Shown here: positions 16,088-25,817 of the stretch, piece after piece | How positions within the stretch are numbered: the first letter of the stretch is position 1 | How the letters are laid out: the number at the start of each line of letters is the position of its first letter | Assembly (NCBI GenBank): GCA_031404455.1 | Contig: JANNHP010000312.1 | Span: 1-64,000 of the forward strand | Reading direction: 5' to 3' | Length of the DNA: 64,000 bases | Source: JANNHP01 sp031404455 | GTDB taxonomy: Bacteria; Planctomycetota; JAJSAM01; JAJVHW01 | Position numbers and translations under genes: made by a program | The notes under the pieces: model-generated | The model's database searches: none | What the model was told of the DNA's origin: nothing | What the model saw: only the letters and a program-made list of their open reading frames with translations

Positions 16088-16686
16088 CACGCACCTCCGT
16101 GCTGGCGGGCCTGCGCCGCGGCGGCATTCGCGATCTCGACGCCCTGCGCGACGAAGGCACGGTAGCGCTCGGCGGCGCGCGCGGGCTCCCGCCGCACCGC
16201 GGCGAGGATGATCGAGCCCGCGACGACGCGCGCCGTGTGGAAGGCACCCGGCGGAACGACCTGCGCCACGTTCGCCGGGGCGAGACTGCCGCCGCTGAAG
16301 AAGGCTCCCATCGCCGCGAACGCGGCGGGATGCTCGAATTGCGACGCCTCCGCCGCAGCGTGCGCCGCGCGGCGGTTCTCCTCGGTCGGCCGGTGGCACC
16401 ACGTCTCCGCCGCGATGAGCGCCGCGACCGCGGGCCCCGGCGTGTCGTTCGCGAGGGTCTGGCGGTTGCACGCGCACGCCCACCACACCGCCTCGCGGCG
16501 TCCGATCGCGTGGGCGAGGAACCGAACGGCGTCGGCGTAGAGCGACTTCACGACGAGCGCGTCGAGGAACTGTCCGGGCGTCAGCGCGGGGGTGAGCGCG
16601 GCCTTCGCCTCGGGCGAGAGGTCGGCCACGTGGGGCGCGATCTCCGCCGCCCCGCGCGCCGTCACTCCGATGAGGTTGGTGGCCAT
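16087..16686 (-). CDS. T6SS-associated protein (DUF6931-like, tentative)
   Basis: This 199-aa Ala-rich helical protein lies between vgrG and the PAAR gene and overlaps the latter. It has a conserved-looking AIGRREAVWWACACNRQT segment around residues 61-78. Several HPAAFAAMGAFFSGGS and VRREPARAAERYRAFVAQG stretches follow. I believe it belongs to a small family (DUF6931) found beside PAAR genes, but I cannot confirm the family name from sequence. An adaptor for loading PAAR or cargo onto VgrG is a guess from position. Confidence 0.55.
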   Translation of the reverse strand: MATNLIGVTARGAAEIAPHVADLSPEAKAALTPALTPGQFLDALVVKSLYADAVRFLAHAIGRREAVWWACACNRQTLANDTPGPAVAALIAAETWCHRPTEENRRAAHAAAEASQFEHPAAFAAMGAFFSGGSLAPANVAQVVPPGAFHTARVVAGSIILAAVRREPARAAERYRAFVAQGVEIANAAAAQARQHGGA

Positions 16687-16702
16687 GCTGGTTCGGTTCC
16701 GC

Positions 16703-18844
16703 TCAGCCGATCATCGTCATCGCGCCCTTGACCTGCAGTATCCCGCTGGCCGAGACCTCGGCCAGCGTCCCTTTGGCGGTGAGCTGGACCGACGCGTCGA
16801 GCTTGATCGTCAGCCCCTTGATCGTGATCCCGGTCTGGTCGATCAGGATCGAGTTCTCGCCGACCTTCAGCTCGATGCCCTGCATCGCCTCGGTGCTGCA
16901 CTTGCCCATGTCGAGCTTCGTCGTGCGGTTGCCCGACTTGATCGTGAGCGTGTCGTTGCCCATGCCGATCTCGACGATGCGATGGCCGTACTGGAGTTTG
17001 TGGGTGTCGTCGCCCTTGTCGACCTCGACCGTGCGGTTGCCCTCCTCGACCTTGTGGAGGTCGTCGCCCCTCTTGACGGTGATCGTCCGCTTGCCCTCCT
17101 CGATGGTGACGGTCTCGTTGCCCTTCTGGACCGTCTCGGTGCGGTCGTTGCGGATCTCGATGGTCTGGTCGCCCATGTCGGCCTTCTCGAAGCCGACCCT
17201 GAGCACGTCGTTGTTCTCGACGATGCGCGTGAAGTTCTTCTCCGCGTGGAAGTAGATCTCCTCCTCGTCCTTCTTGTCCTCGAAGCGGAGCTCGTTGAAG
17301 TTCTCCTCCGACCCGTGGGGCGTGCTGCGCGACTTCAGCCCGCTCTGCGTGCGGTTGTCCGGCAGCGCGTACGGAGGCATCTGGTTCGCGTTGTAGACGC
17401 TGCCGACGATGATCGGCTGGTCGGGATCGCCCTCCAGGAAGTCGACGATCACCTCGTCGCCGACGCGCGGGATGTGGATCGCCCCCCACTGCTTGCCGGC
17501 CCAGTGCGAGCCGACGCGGACCCAGCACGTGGCGCTGCCGTCGTCCTTCCCGTCGCGGTCCCAGTTGAACTGCACGCGGACCCGGCCGTACTTGTCGGTG
17601 AAGATCTCCTCGCCCGCGGGACCGACCACGAACGCGGTCTGACAACCCTGGACGATCGCCTCGGGCGTCGTGCACTCCGGACGGAAGGGGAGCGCCGCGG
17701 GGATGCACGTGAACTCGTTCGTGTAGGGTTCGAACTCCTCGTCCTCGGACGACGTCACGAACGCCGACGGGGCGGCGATGCGATGGGTCACCGACGTCAG
17801 CACGTAGGCGCCGTCGCCGGGGCCGTGGCCGGTGAGCGTGAAGCGGTGGCCGGCCGTGAAGCGCATGCACGTGGCCGTTCCGCTCACCTCGATGCCGGGT
17901 GCCGCCTCCTCCTGCATCCGGAGCTTCGCGGTGCGGGTCGCATCGCTCGAGATCTTGCTCAGCTCGCCCGCCTGCTCGCCGCCGCTCTTCGTGATCCCGT
18001 CGAAGCGGGCGGCGTAGGTCCCTGGGTAGTCGTAGATCTCGAGCTGCGCGTTGCCGCCGACCTTCAGCTTGTGCGTCGCCTTGCCGACGGCCACGCTCTC
18101 GGCGATGGGCTCCGACGCCTCCAGGGTCTTCTCGGGCATCTCGAAGCTGTGGTCCCAGAGCGTGACCTTTCCGGCGCGGATCTCCTGCTCCTTCTCCAAC
18201 GTGAGCACGCGCTCGTCGACGCGGTTGCCGCCCTCGGCGTGCTCGTACTTGAAGCTCGCACCCTCGGGGACGTCGGGGTGCGCCATCGTCGTGTCGCCGA
18301 CGACCATCGTGTGGGAGCCCGTGGCGTGCTTGAAGAAGTAGAAGATCCCCTCGTCCTCCATCAGCCGGCTCGCGAACTCGAAGTCCGACTCGCGGTACTG
18401 GACGCAGTAGTTCCGCGGCTCGTAGGTGCCGTTCAGCTTCCACTCGACGTTCAGGCCCGTGAGCACCGTCTTCAGGATGTCGGGCACCGAGACGTTCTGG
18501 AAGACCCGGCACCGCGACCCGCGCGTGAGCAGCCAGAACTTCGGCACCACGGTCAGGGTGTAGCTCGTGAAGTACTCGTCGGTGTCGCCCTGCGACACGC
18601 GGCTGCAGATGCCGTGGAAGTGCCGCTTCTTGCCGTCCACGCCCTGGAGCTCGACGCCGATGTCCGCGCCGAGGAGCTGGTCGAAGGCGATCGTCTTCGA
18701 CTTCTCGGCGAGCATCTCGAGCTCGAACGAGAAGAGCTGCGAGATCTCCTCCTCACCCGAGAACTCGGTGAGGAGCAGCACGTCCTTGCCGAGCGGCGTC
18801 GTGGCGGAGAGCGGGCGGTTCGCCTGCGTGAAGGTCGGCGGCAT
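16703..18844 (-). CDS. tssI: T6SS spike protein VgrG
   Basis: This 713-aa VgrG trimerises into the puncturing spike. The N-terminal gp27-like part includes LFSFELEMLAE and CVQYRESDFEFASRLMEDEGIFYFF (about 155-185). The gp5 OB-fold region has GPAGEEIFTDKYGRVRVQFNWDRDG and WGAIHIPRVGDEVIVDFLEGDPDQPII. The C-terminal third is a beta-helix of short repeats (TVTIEEG, TITVKRG, TVEVDKG, TLTIKSG). No toxin domain follows the helix, so effectors probably ride on PAAR, Hcp or the tip. It follows hcp with a strong hairpin in the 141-bp gap. Confidence 0.95.
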   Translation of the reverse strand: MPPTFTQANRPLSATTPLGKDVLLLTEFSGEEEISQLFSFELEMLAEKSKTIAFDQLLGADIGVELQGVDGKKRHFHGICSRVSQGDTDEYFTSYTLTVVPKFWLLTRGSRCRVFQNVSVPDILKTVLTGLNVEWKLNGTYEPRNYCVQYRESDFEFASRLMEDEGIFYFFKHATGSHTMVVGDTTMAHPDVPEGASFKYEHAEGGNRVDERVLTLEKEQEIRAGKVTLWDHSFEMPEKTLEASEPIAESVAVGKATHKLKVGGNAQLEIYDYPGTYAARFDGITKSGGEQAGELSKISSDATRTAKLRMQEEAAPGIEVSGTATCMRFTAGHRFTLTGHGPGDGAYVLTSVTHRIAAPSAFVTSSEDEEFEPYTNEFTCIPAALPFRPECTTPEAIVQGCQTAFVVGPAGEEIFTDKYGRVRVQFNWDRDGKDDGSATCWVRVGSHWAGKQWGAIHIPRVGDEVIVDFLEGDPDQPIIVGSVYNANQMPPYALPDNRTQSGLKSRSTPHGSEENFNELRFEDKKDEEEIYFHAEKNFTRIVENNDVLRVGFEKADMGDQTIEIRNDRTETVQKGNETVTIEEGKRTITVKRGDDLHKVEEGNRTVEVDKGDDTHKLQYGHRIVEIGMGNDTLTIKSGNRTTKLDMGKCSTEAMQGIELKVGENSILIDQTGITIKGLTIKLDASVQLTAKGTLAEVSASGILQVKGAMTMIG

Positions 18845-18891
18845 CGTCTCGACTCCTCCCCCGCCGAACGCGGCGGCGCCGCAAAAGCAAG

Positions 18892-18921
18892 AGGGCCGGG
18901 GCTCTGGGGGGCCCCGGCCCT
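18892..18921 (-). terminator. Hairpin between hcp and vgrG (attenuator-like)
   Basis: Stem arms AGGGCCGGGGC and GCCCCGGCCCT (11 bp, perfect) enclose an 8-base loop. Read on the minus strand, CTTGCTTTTG follows, a partial T-tract. It lies after hcp and before vgrG, so it may make hcp mRNA more abundant than the downstream vgrG message, in keeping with Hcp being the bulk tube protein. Confidence 0.65.
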
Positions 18922-18985
18922 GTCGCTCCTCGCGCGAAACCGTCCCCCGAGCCAGCGGCGCCCGGGGGACGGGATGCGGCCGGTG

Positions 18986-19474
18986 CTATCTCGCGTCGGC
19001 GTTCGCGGCGATGTCCCAGATGCACTTGATGCCCTTGGACTCGAGCGCGCCCTTGTCGGTCTGGGCCTTGTACTCCATCACGAACTTGGCGAAGTTCAGC
19101 GTGACGTTCTCCGTCAGCCGGTCCTGGCCGCCCGAGCCGCCCATGGAGAGGCTCGTGACGAGGATCTCTTCCATCTTGATGGAGAAGTACTCTTCCGCCT
19201 TGCCGCCGGCCTTGCGCAGGATGAGCGTGGCTTCCTTGATGTGCTTGCCCGTGAGCATCGCCTTGAAGAGCTCGGGCGACGCCTTGTCCTGGTACTTCGT
19301 GAAGGAGAGGTCCTGCACGTTGCACTTGCCTGCGCCGCCGCCGCCGCCGCCGTGCGTGGTGCCGCTCTGGCTCCCGCCCCAGCTCCAGGCCAAGACGTCG
19401 ATCTGGTCTTTGCGACCCTTGTCGGTCGACTCGCCCGGGATGTCTTGGATCTTGATGAATTGATCGACGGCCAT
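18986..19474 (-). CDS. tssD: T6SS tube protein Hcp
   Basis: This 162-aa Hcp forms the hexameric rings of the inner tube. It has the usual start (FIKIQDIPGES), a Gly-rich loop near residues 42-48, NVQDLSFTKYQDKASPELF and the C-terminal strand run. Length is typical. The family interior can carry small effectors. The ATG at 19474 follows GAAGGAG. It is 91 bp downstream of tssH and is followed by a strong hairpin. Confidence 0.95.
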   Translation of the reverse strand: MAVDQFIKIQDIPGESTDKGRKDQIDVLAWSWGGSQSGTTHGGGGGGAGKCNVQDLSFTKYQDKASPELFKAMLTGKHIKEATLILRKAGGKAEEYFSIKMEEILVTSLSMGGSGGQDRLTENVTLNFAKFVMEYKAQTDKGALESKGIKCIWDIAANADAR

Positions 19475-19565
19475 GTGCGCTCCTTCTCTGATGGGGACTC
19501 TGCGCCGCAGATCCTAGTTGCCGCGAACGGGGCTCTGCACGCGTTTTCTTTCTGGCGAACCCGCG

Positions 19566-22319
19566 TCAGGGCGCGAGGTCGTAGCGGAACCCGCCGCCCT
19601 CGGCGATGGCGATCCGGATCGTCTCGATCGGCCGGCCCTCGGCCATGCGCGCGAGGACGACCTGCGCGAGCTCGGGCAGGAGCGTGCGGTTGAGGATGTT
19701 GTCGATGTTGCGGGCTCCGCTTTCGACCTCTCGGCAGCGGTCGAGCACGTTGCGGATCACCGCCTCGTCCACCTCGAAGCGGGCCTTGTAGGTCTCCTCG
19801 ACGCGGCGCCGGATCTTGCCGAGCTTGAGGCGCACGATCTTCTGCATCACCTCGTCGCGGAGCGGGAAGTACGGCACGAGCGTGACGCGGCCGAGAAAAG
19901 CCGGCTTGAAGATCTTGAGGAGGTCGGGCCGCAGGGCCTCGGCGAGCCCCTCGGCGGTGGGCATCGTGTCGGGATCCGCGCAGAGCTTCATGATCGAGTC
20001 GGTGCCCGCGTTCGACGTCATGATGATGACGGAGTTCTTGAAGTCGATGTCGCGGCCCTCGCCGTCGCGCATGTTCCCCTTGTCGAACACCTGGTAGAAG
20101 ACGTCCTGCACTCCGTTGTGCGCCTTCTCCATCTCGTCGAGGAGCACCACGCTGTACGGACGGCGCCGGACCGCCTCGGTGAGGACACCGCCCTCGCCGT
20201 AACCGACGTAGCCGGGAGGCGAGCCCATGAGGAGCGACACCTTGTGCTCCTCCTTGAACTCCGACATGTTGATGACGGTCATGTTCTGCTCGCCGCCGTA
20301 GAGCATCTCGGCGAGCGCGATGGCGGTCTCCGTCTTGCCCGTGCCGCTCGTGCCGACCATCAGGAAGACGCCGATCGGGCGGTTCGGGTCGGTCAGGTTC
20401 GCTCGCGACGTGCGGATCGCCTGCGCGATGGCCTCGAGCGCATGGGGCTGGCCCACGACGCGCTCCTCGAGGCGGTTCTTGAGATTCAGCACCGACGTGA
20501 TCTCGTCGGACACCATCCTCCCGACCGGGATCCCGGTCCATGATGCGATGATCTCGGCGATCGCCTGCGATTCGACGCCGACGTGGACCAGCGGGTTCTG
20601 GCCCTGCTTCGCCTTCAGCTCGGCCCGCAGGCGCTCCAGGTCCGCGCGCAGCTTCTCCCGCTCGGCGGGGGCGAGCGGCGCCGCGGCGGGTGCGGGTGCG
20701 GGTGCGTGTGCGGGTGCAGCCGGCGCCGCTGCCGTCGCGGGCGCGGTTGTCGTCGCGGGCGCCGCCGCTGCCTTCGCGTCGCGGCCGGTCAGCCGCGCCT
20801 TGATGGCCAGGATCTTGTCGGCGAGCTCGCGCTCCCCGGCGAGCTGCGTCTCGAGCGCAGCGAGCTCGGTGTGCGTGTCGGCGAGGCGCTTCTCGAGCCG
20901 CGCGATCTCTTCGGCATGGTCCGCGCCCGCGGCCTGCTCGCGTGTCAAGAGGCCGATCGTCACGTTCGTCTGCTCGATGCGGCGGCGCGCGTCCTCGATC
21001 GCGGGCGGCGTCGACGTCTGGCTGAGAGCGACGCGAGCGCACGCGGTGTCGAGCACGCTGACCGACTTGTCCGGGAGCTGGCGGCCGGGGATGTAGCGGC
21101 GCGAGAGCCGCACCGATTCCCGAACGGCCTCGTCGAGGATGTCGACCTTGTGGTGCTTCTCCAGCGTGCCCACGAGCCCCCGCATCATCTCGACGGCGAC
21201 GGCGTCGGTCGGCTCCTCGACCTTCACCACCTGGAAGCGCCGCGCGAGGGCCGCGTCGCGCTCGAAGTACTTCTTGTACTCGGCCCACGTGGTCGCGGCG
21301 AGCGTGCGGAGCTCTCCGCGGGCGAGCGCCGGCTTCAGGAGGTTCGCGGCGTCGCCCTGTCCCGCCTGGCCGCCCGCGCCGATCAACTGGTGCGCCTCGT
21401 CGATGAACACGATGATCGGCGTCGGCGACGCCTTCACCTCGGAGAGCACCCCGTTCAGCCGGTTCTCGAACTCGCCCTTCATGCCGGCGCCCGCCTGCAG
21501 GAGGCCGAGGTCGAGCGAGCGGAGCGTCACGTTGCGCAGAGGCGGCGGCACGTCGCCCGACGCGATGCGCAGCGCGAAGCCCTCCGCGACGGCGGTCTTC
21601 CCCACACCCGCCTCGCCGGTGAGGATCGGGTTGTTCTGACGCCGCCGCGTGAGGATGTCGATCACCTGGCGGATCTCGGCGTCGCGGCCGAGGATCGGGT
21701 CGATCTTGCCGGCCCTCGCACGCGCCGTGAGGTCGATCGTGTACTGGTCGAGGTTCGGCGTGCTCCCGCCGCCCGCGGGCCGCGGAGCCCCGGGCGCCCC
21801 GCCCGCCCCGCCGGGCGCGGTCCCCGCCTCCGGGGTTCCGGCTTCGCAGGTGTCGGACGTGATGGCCCGCAGGTCGCGTCGCAGCGCCTCCACCTGGATC
21901 TTCTGGAGGTCCGGGGCGATCTCGAGCGCGAGGCGGCGGTTCGTCTCGTCGGCGAGGAGCGCGCAGATCACGTGCCCGGAGCGCGCCTTCGAGAGGCCGA
22001 AATCGACGGACGCGAGGACCCACGCGTCGCGCGCGAGGTCCACGACGCCGGCCGCGAGCGCCGGAGCGCGCGAGTTGCCCGTCTTCAGCTTGTCCAGCGA
22101 CCGCACGACGTCGCGCGCGACGCGCGTGGAGTCGATCTCGTAGTGCTTCAGGATGGCCGCGACGTCGGTCGCGGGCGCGTCGATCAGCTTCGCGAGCCAG
22201 TGCTCCACCTCGACGTTGTAGTGGGTGCGCGAGACGCACAGCCCGGCGGCGGCCTCGAGGGCCTTGACGAGCGTGTCGTCGAGGCGACCGACCAGCGACT
22301 TCAGGTTGACCGAGACCAT
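19566..22319 (-). CDS. tssH: T6SS sheath-recycling ATPase ClpV
   Basis: This 917-aa AAA+ unfoldase disassembles contracted sheaths. It has a Clp N-domain (about 1-150), a first ATPase domain with GEAGVGKT near residue 235, a coiled-coil middle region, and a second domain with GTSGTGKTETA and the arginine-rich C-domain. An Ala/Pro-rich low-complexity linker lies before the second coiled coil (DNA near 20690-20760 is a run of GCGGGT-like units). A Gly/Pro-rich insert also sits at about residues 160-188. No ClpP-binding loop is expected for this class. Confidence 0.95.
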   Translation of the reverse strand: MVSVNLKSLVGRLDDTLVKALEAAAGLCVSRTHYNVEVEHWLAKLIDAPATDVAAILKHYEIDSTRVARDVVRSLDKLKTGNSRAPALAAGVVDLARDAWVLASVDFGLSKARSGHVICALLADETNRRLALEIAPDLQKIQVEALRRDLRAITSDTCEAGTPEAGTAPGGAGGAPGAPRPAGGGSTPNLDQYTIDLTARARAGKIDPILGRDAEIRQVIDILTRRRQNNPILTGEAGVGKTAVAEGFALRIASGDVPPPLRNVTLRSLDLGLLQAGAGMKGEFENRLNGVLSEVKASPTPIIVFIDEAHQLIGAGGQAGQGDAANLLKPALARGELRTLAATTWAEYKKYFERDAALARRFQVVKVEEPTDAVAVEMMRGLVGTLEKHHKVDILDEAVRESVRLSRRYIPGRQLPDKSVSVLDTACARVALSQTSTPPAIEDARRRIEQTNVTIGLLTREQAAGADHAEEIARLEKRLADTHTELAALETQLAGERELADKILAIKARLTGRDAKAAAAPATTTAPATAAAPAAPAHAPAPAPAAAPLAPAEREKLRADLERLRAELKAKQGQNPLVHVGVESQAIAEIIASWTGIPVGRMVSDEITSVLNLKNRLEERVVGQPHALEAIAQAIRTSRANLTDPNRPIGVFLMVGTSGTGKTETAIALAEMLYGGEQNMTVINMSEFKEEHKVSLLMGSPPGYVGYGEGGVLTEAVRRRPYSVVLLDEMEKAHNGVQDVFYQVFDKGNMRDGEGRDIDFKNSVIIMTSNAGTDSIMKLCADPDTMPTAEGLAEALRPDLLKIFKPAFLGRVTLVPYFPLRDEVMQKIVRLKLGKIRRRVEETYKARFEVDEAVIRNVLDRCREVESGARNIDNILNRTLLPELAQVVLARMAEGRPIETIRIAIAEGGGFRYDLAP

Positions 22320-22397
22320 GGCTCACGCCTCCCAACGGTGTCGACTGCCGCGCGCGTCAAGAGGGGCGTGCGACGCGTCCGCTTCTACCAATGCGGG

Positions 22398-23486
22398 TCA
22401 CGAACGGTCCAGCGAGAAGCTCACCCCGTCGAACGCGCGGCCGAACGGACGCGTAGTGAGCCACGTGTTCCACCCGAGACGCGGCGAATCCGGCGGGTCC
22501 GCGGCGAGGCGCAGATTCGGCGTCTGATCCGCGAGAAGCACCGGGCGCACGTCGAACGCGAGATCCGGGCCGACGAACGAACGCGCGAGCTGCACGAACG
22601 GACGCAGGAGATCCCCGCTCGGCATGAACCGCCGGAACTGCTCGTACGGCATCGGCCCCACGCGGATGCGGAACCGTCCCGTCACGTCGAACGCGTGCGC
22701 GCCGACGATCGCGTCGCGGCCGAGCACGTTGTGCCGCCCGCGGGGCTCGCGCGCCGACGGGAGCACGGTCCGCTCCGCGAGCGGCAGGCAGAGCATCTCG
22801 CCCTGGAACTGCTCCACGCGCACGGGCAGCCGGAAGTACTCGGCGAGCATGGCCTCGAGCGACGACGCCGGCCGCGTGCGGTGCGAGAAGTGCCCCGCGA
22901 AGCGCAGGAACACGTCGTCGTGCACCTCGAGCCGCCCGCGGTGACCGGCGGTCGCGCGGCCGGCGAGCGCGAAGAGCGCGTACGAGATGTCGTCGTCCTT
23001 GCCGCGCGCCTCGGAGCCGCGCTCGACCTGCGTCGCGAGGCGGTACTTCTCCCACGCGCGATAGAGGAACGAGACCGAGCGATGGTTGAACAGGTCGAGG
23101 AAGTCGCGCAGCGTGCGGTCGCGCAGGCGGACGCGGCGCAGCACGAGCTCGGTGTAGTGGTCCGGCAGGGGACCCGTCACGCCGGTGAGGCCGAGGACCG
23201 TGACGACCATCTCGGGCGGGGACGGCCGCTCTGCGTCGCGGGCGGGAGAGAGCGAGACGACCGCCGCGGACGGGAACTCGAGCGAGGCGAGCGTGCGAAA
23301 CCTCACCGGCTCCGACGCCGGCGCTTCGTCGCGGCCGAGGCGCGCGGACGGGCGTCCGGCCTCGGCACGCGCAACCCTCTCGAGGTGGCGGACCGCTTCG
23401 AAGAAGTCGAACCGGTGCGGCTCCGCGTAGAGCCGGCCGAGGACGCTCGTCAGATCAGGAGGCTGTCGCCCGCTCTCGGCTTCCAC
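22398..23486 (-). CDS. tssG: T6SS baseplate protein TssG
   Basis: This roughly 362-aa TssG is a baseplate wedge subunit that pairs with TssF. Motifs include YAEPHRFDFFEAVRHLER near the N-terminus, LTGVTGPLPDHYTELVLRR, LRDFLDLFNHRSVSFLYRAWEKYR and GPMPYEQFRRFMPSGDLLRP. I place the start at GTG 23486, which overlaps tssF by 37 bp, because GGAG lies ten bases upstream and no ATG is available. CTG at 23453, overlapping the tssF stop, is the alternative. Confidence 0.85.
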   Translation of the reverse strand: MEAESGRQPPDLTSVLGRLYAEPHRFDFFEAVRHLERVARAEAGRPSARLGRDEAPASEPVRFRTLASLEFPSAAVVSLSPARDAERPSPPEMVVTVLGLTGVTGPLPDHYTELVLRRVRLRDRTLRDFLDLFNHRSVSFLYRAWEKYRLATQVERGSEARGKDDDISYALFALAGRATAGHRGRLEVHDDVFLRFAGHFSHRTRPASSLEAMLAEYFRLPVRVEQFQGEMLCLPLAERTVLPSAREPRGRHNVLGRDAIVGAHAFDVTGRFRIRVGPMPYEQFRRFMPSGDLLRPFVQLARSFVGPDLAFDVRPVLLADQTPNLRLAADPPDSPRLGWNTWLTTRPFGRAFDGVSFSLDRS

Positions 23487-25282
23487 CGGCGCAGTTCTCC
23501 TTCCTTGCCCTTGACCACGGCGACGGTGCGCGAGAACGAGTTGACGGAGCAGTAGAGCCCGAGGAAGCGTTCGAGCACGCTCGCGAAGAGGAACATCCCG
23601 CCGCCCGTGTAGCGCTCGGGGTCGAACTCGAGGCGGATCTCGACACCGCGGCACACTCCGCCGAGGCGGGCGGCGGGTGCCCGCGCGACCGCGGGCTTCG
23701 ACGTCACGGACGCGAGTCCGTCGATCGTGGCGCGCGTCTCGGCGGAGTCGCGGAAATCGTAGAGCCTGAGGATCTCGCGCAGCGCGTCGGTCGCGCCCTC
23801 GCCCTCGGCGATCGACAGGTGGTTGAGCGAGAGGTGCGAGACGAGACGCCAGAGCGTCCCGTGACCGAGCGCAGGACGCAGCGTCGGCGTGGGTTTCGTG
23901 AGGCAGCGCACGCGCTCGACGGGCTCGCCGCCCTCGAGTGCCAGCTTCGGCTGGTCGCCACCGAACGGGAGCTTCGACGGGACGTCCCGGTTCAGGCAGG
24001 TCGCTTCGATCGAGAGCACGCGGTCGTCGGAGACGAGCGGGGACATGTCGAGGTCGAGGGCCGACACGTAGACCTCGGTCGCGGGATCCGGCCTCCCGCC
24101 CGGCCGCTCCGCGGCCCGGCGCGTCGTGGTGAAGAACCGCCGCCGCTCCCCTGCCGGCGCCGCGTGCCGCACGGAGAAGAACGGGAGGAACTCCTCCACG
24201 TCGTCGCCCGTCCGCGAGAGCGACGTGACCTTGTCCACCGAGTAGACCTCGGTCGCCATCGGACGTCCCGCGTCGGCGACGACCCGGTACTCGGACTGCG
24301 TGTGCGCGAGGAGGATCGGCTCGGCACGCTGCCGGAAGAGGTTCACGATGGGCGTGCAGCCGAGAGCGAAGGATTCCGCGGTGACCTGGCTCTCGAGGTC
24401 GGCGGTGGAGCGCCTGAGGTAGACGTACACCTCGAGGCGCTCGCCGATCCCGTCGAGCGCCCGCGGCGTGAGTCCCGTCAGGTCCACGAAGAGGAACTTC
24501 GAGGGGAACGCGAAGTACTCGGTCAGGAGCCGGTAGCCGGAGAACGACGCGGGCGGATACGGCAGCATCCCCTCCGAGGGATCGAACCCCACGGGCACGA
24601 TCGACGTCTCCGGGAGATGGCGCGCGTTCGCGTCGTCGGGCCCCTTCGCCAGCGCAACGCCGACGGCGTCGTTCAGGAGCAGTTCGTAGAGCGCGTTCGC
24701 CTGCTCCCACCCGCCGCGCAGGTGCAGGCGGACGGAGCCCGGAGCCAGCGCCGCGAACTTCCCCTCGGGCGCGCGGCAACGGAGCACGAGGCGGAGCGAG
24801 GCGACCGCGCTCCGCCCCGCGGGCGACGGCGGCGCGACCAGCGGGCGGCCGGTGATCTTCGCCGATTCGATCTCGACGGGCAGGACGGTCGTCGGAAAGG
24901 CGGTGCGGAACCGGCACGGCTCGCCGTCCACCGGCGCCGTCGCGAGAGGCGCGCCCGCGGGGATCTCGAACGGAGCGGCGAGCTCCGCGCGGCCGACGAA
25001 CTGCACGATCGCCATCGACGGGATGGGCGCCAGGTAGTGCGGATAGAGCACGCCGAGCAACGCCTGCGTCAGCTCGGGGAAGTCGTCGTCGAGCTTCTTC
25101 CGGATGCGCGCGTTCAGCAGTGCGAACGCCTCGATCAGACGTCCGACGTGCGGATCCTCGATCGCGTCGGGCGCGATGCGGAGGCGTCCGGCGATCTTCG
25201 GGTTCGCGCGCGCGAACTCGTCCCCGAGCCGGCGGATGAACGCGAGCTCGCGCTGGTAGTGCGGAAGGAGTTCGTCGCTCAC
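23450..25282 (-). CDS. tssF: T6SS baseplate protein TssF
   Basis: This 610-aa TssF is the larger baseplate wedge partner. The N-terminus LPHYQRELAFIRRLGDEFARANPKIAGRL followed by EDPHVGRLIEAFALLNARIRKKLDDDFPELTQALL is diagnostic. The C-terminal part has GGMFLFASVLERFLGLYCSVNSFS. Length is normal for the family. It starts four bases after tssE, and its end overlaps tssG. Confidence 0.93.
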   Translation of the reverse strand: MSDELLPHYQRELAFIRRLGDEFARANPKIAGRLRIAPDAIEDPHVGRLIEAFALLNARIRKKLDDDFPELTQALLGVLYPHYLAPIPSMAIVQFVGRAELAAPFEIPAGAPLATAPVDGEPCRFRTAFPTTVLPVEIESAKITGRPLVAPPSPAGRSAVASLRLVLRCRAPEGKFAALAPGSVRLHLRGGWEQANALYELLLNDAVGVALAKGPDDANARHLPETSIVPVGFDPSEGMLPYPPASFSGYRLLTEYFAFPSKFLFVDLTGLTPRALDGIGERLEVYVYLRRSTADLESQVTAESFALGCTPIVNLFRQRAEPILLAHTQSEYRVVADAGRPMATEVYSVDKVTSLSRTGDDVEEFLPFFSVRHAAPAGERRRFFTTTRRAAERPGGRPDPATEVYVSALDLDMSPLVSDDRVLSIEATCLNRDVPSKLPFGGDQPKLALEGGEPVERVRCLTKPTPTLRPALGHGTLWRLVSHLSLNHLSIAEGEGATDALREILRLYDFRDSAETRATIDGLASVTSKPAVARAPAARLGGVCRGVEIRLEFDPERYTGGGMFLFASVLERFLGLYCSVNSFSRTVAVVKGKEGELRRWKPRAGDSLLI

Positions 25283-25286
25283 GCGG

Positions 25287-25775
25287 TCACTCCTCGACCT
25301 CGAACCCGCCGGTCACGGGATCGACGATCGAGCTGAAGACGACCGACTCCGGCACCGGGTCGGCGTGGAGCAGCGCGTCGATGCGGAACCGCAGCGTGCG
25401 GTCGCCCGGATCGGCGCCGCTCTTCACCTCGACCCTGACGGTCTTGAACCGCGGCTCGTAGCGGTAGAGCGCCGTCTCGAGCGCGCTCCGGAACTGCTCG
25501 AGGGCGCGTCCGCCGGAGAGGTCGGCGCCGGTCACGTCGGGCACCCCGTAGTCGGCGAGCGACGGCACGAGCTCGTCGAGCGCCGGGTCCGGAGCGGGCC
25601 AGCGCCGCCGCGTGTTCAGCAGGTTGCCGACGTCCCTCATGACGCTGTCGCGCAGTTCGCGCAGTTCCTGCGCCGGCGAGCGCGCGCGCTCCTGCGACTG
25701 CTCCGGGTCGTCGTCGAGGAGCCGGTCGAGGACCGACGGGACGATCCGCTTGCCGCCCGCCGGGTCAGCGGCCAC
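25287..25775 (-). CDS. tssE: T6SS baseplate protein TssE (gp25-like)
   Basis: This 162-aa protein is the gp25-like baseplate component that starts sheath polymerisation. It shows SVLDRLLDDDP at the N-terminus, LRDSVMRDVGNLLNTRRRW, LADYGVPDV and YEPRFKTVRVEV, all typical. It lies between tagJ and tssF with small gaps (42 and 4 bp). Confidence 0.92.
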   Translation of the reverse strand: MAADPAGGKRIVPSVLDRLLDDDPEQSQERARSPAQELRELRDSVMRDVGNLLNTRRRWPAPDPALDELVPSLADYGVPDVTGADLSGGRALEQFRSALETALYRYEPRFKTVRVEVKSGADPGDRTLRFRIDALLHADPVPESVVFSSIVDPVTGGFEVEE

Positions 25776-25817
25776 GGCACGGCCCCGGCGACGTCGCGGT
25801 TGCGCGGTGCAAGGCCT

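Noticed and set aside
16592..19693. A 1033-codon plus-strand open frame opposite vgrG and hcp.
   Set aside because: Its composition is a shadow pattern, and both vgrG and hcp on the other strand are certain.
20690..20770. GCGGGT-like tandem units.
   Set aside because: They encode the Ala/Pro-rich linker of ClpV. They are not a CRISPR array or a non-coding repeat.
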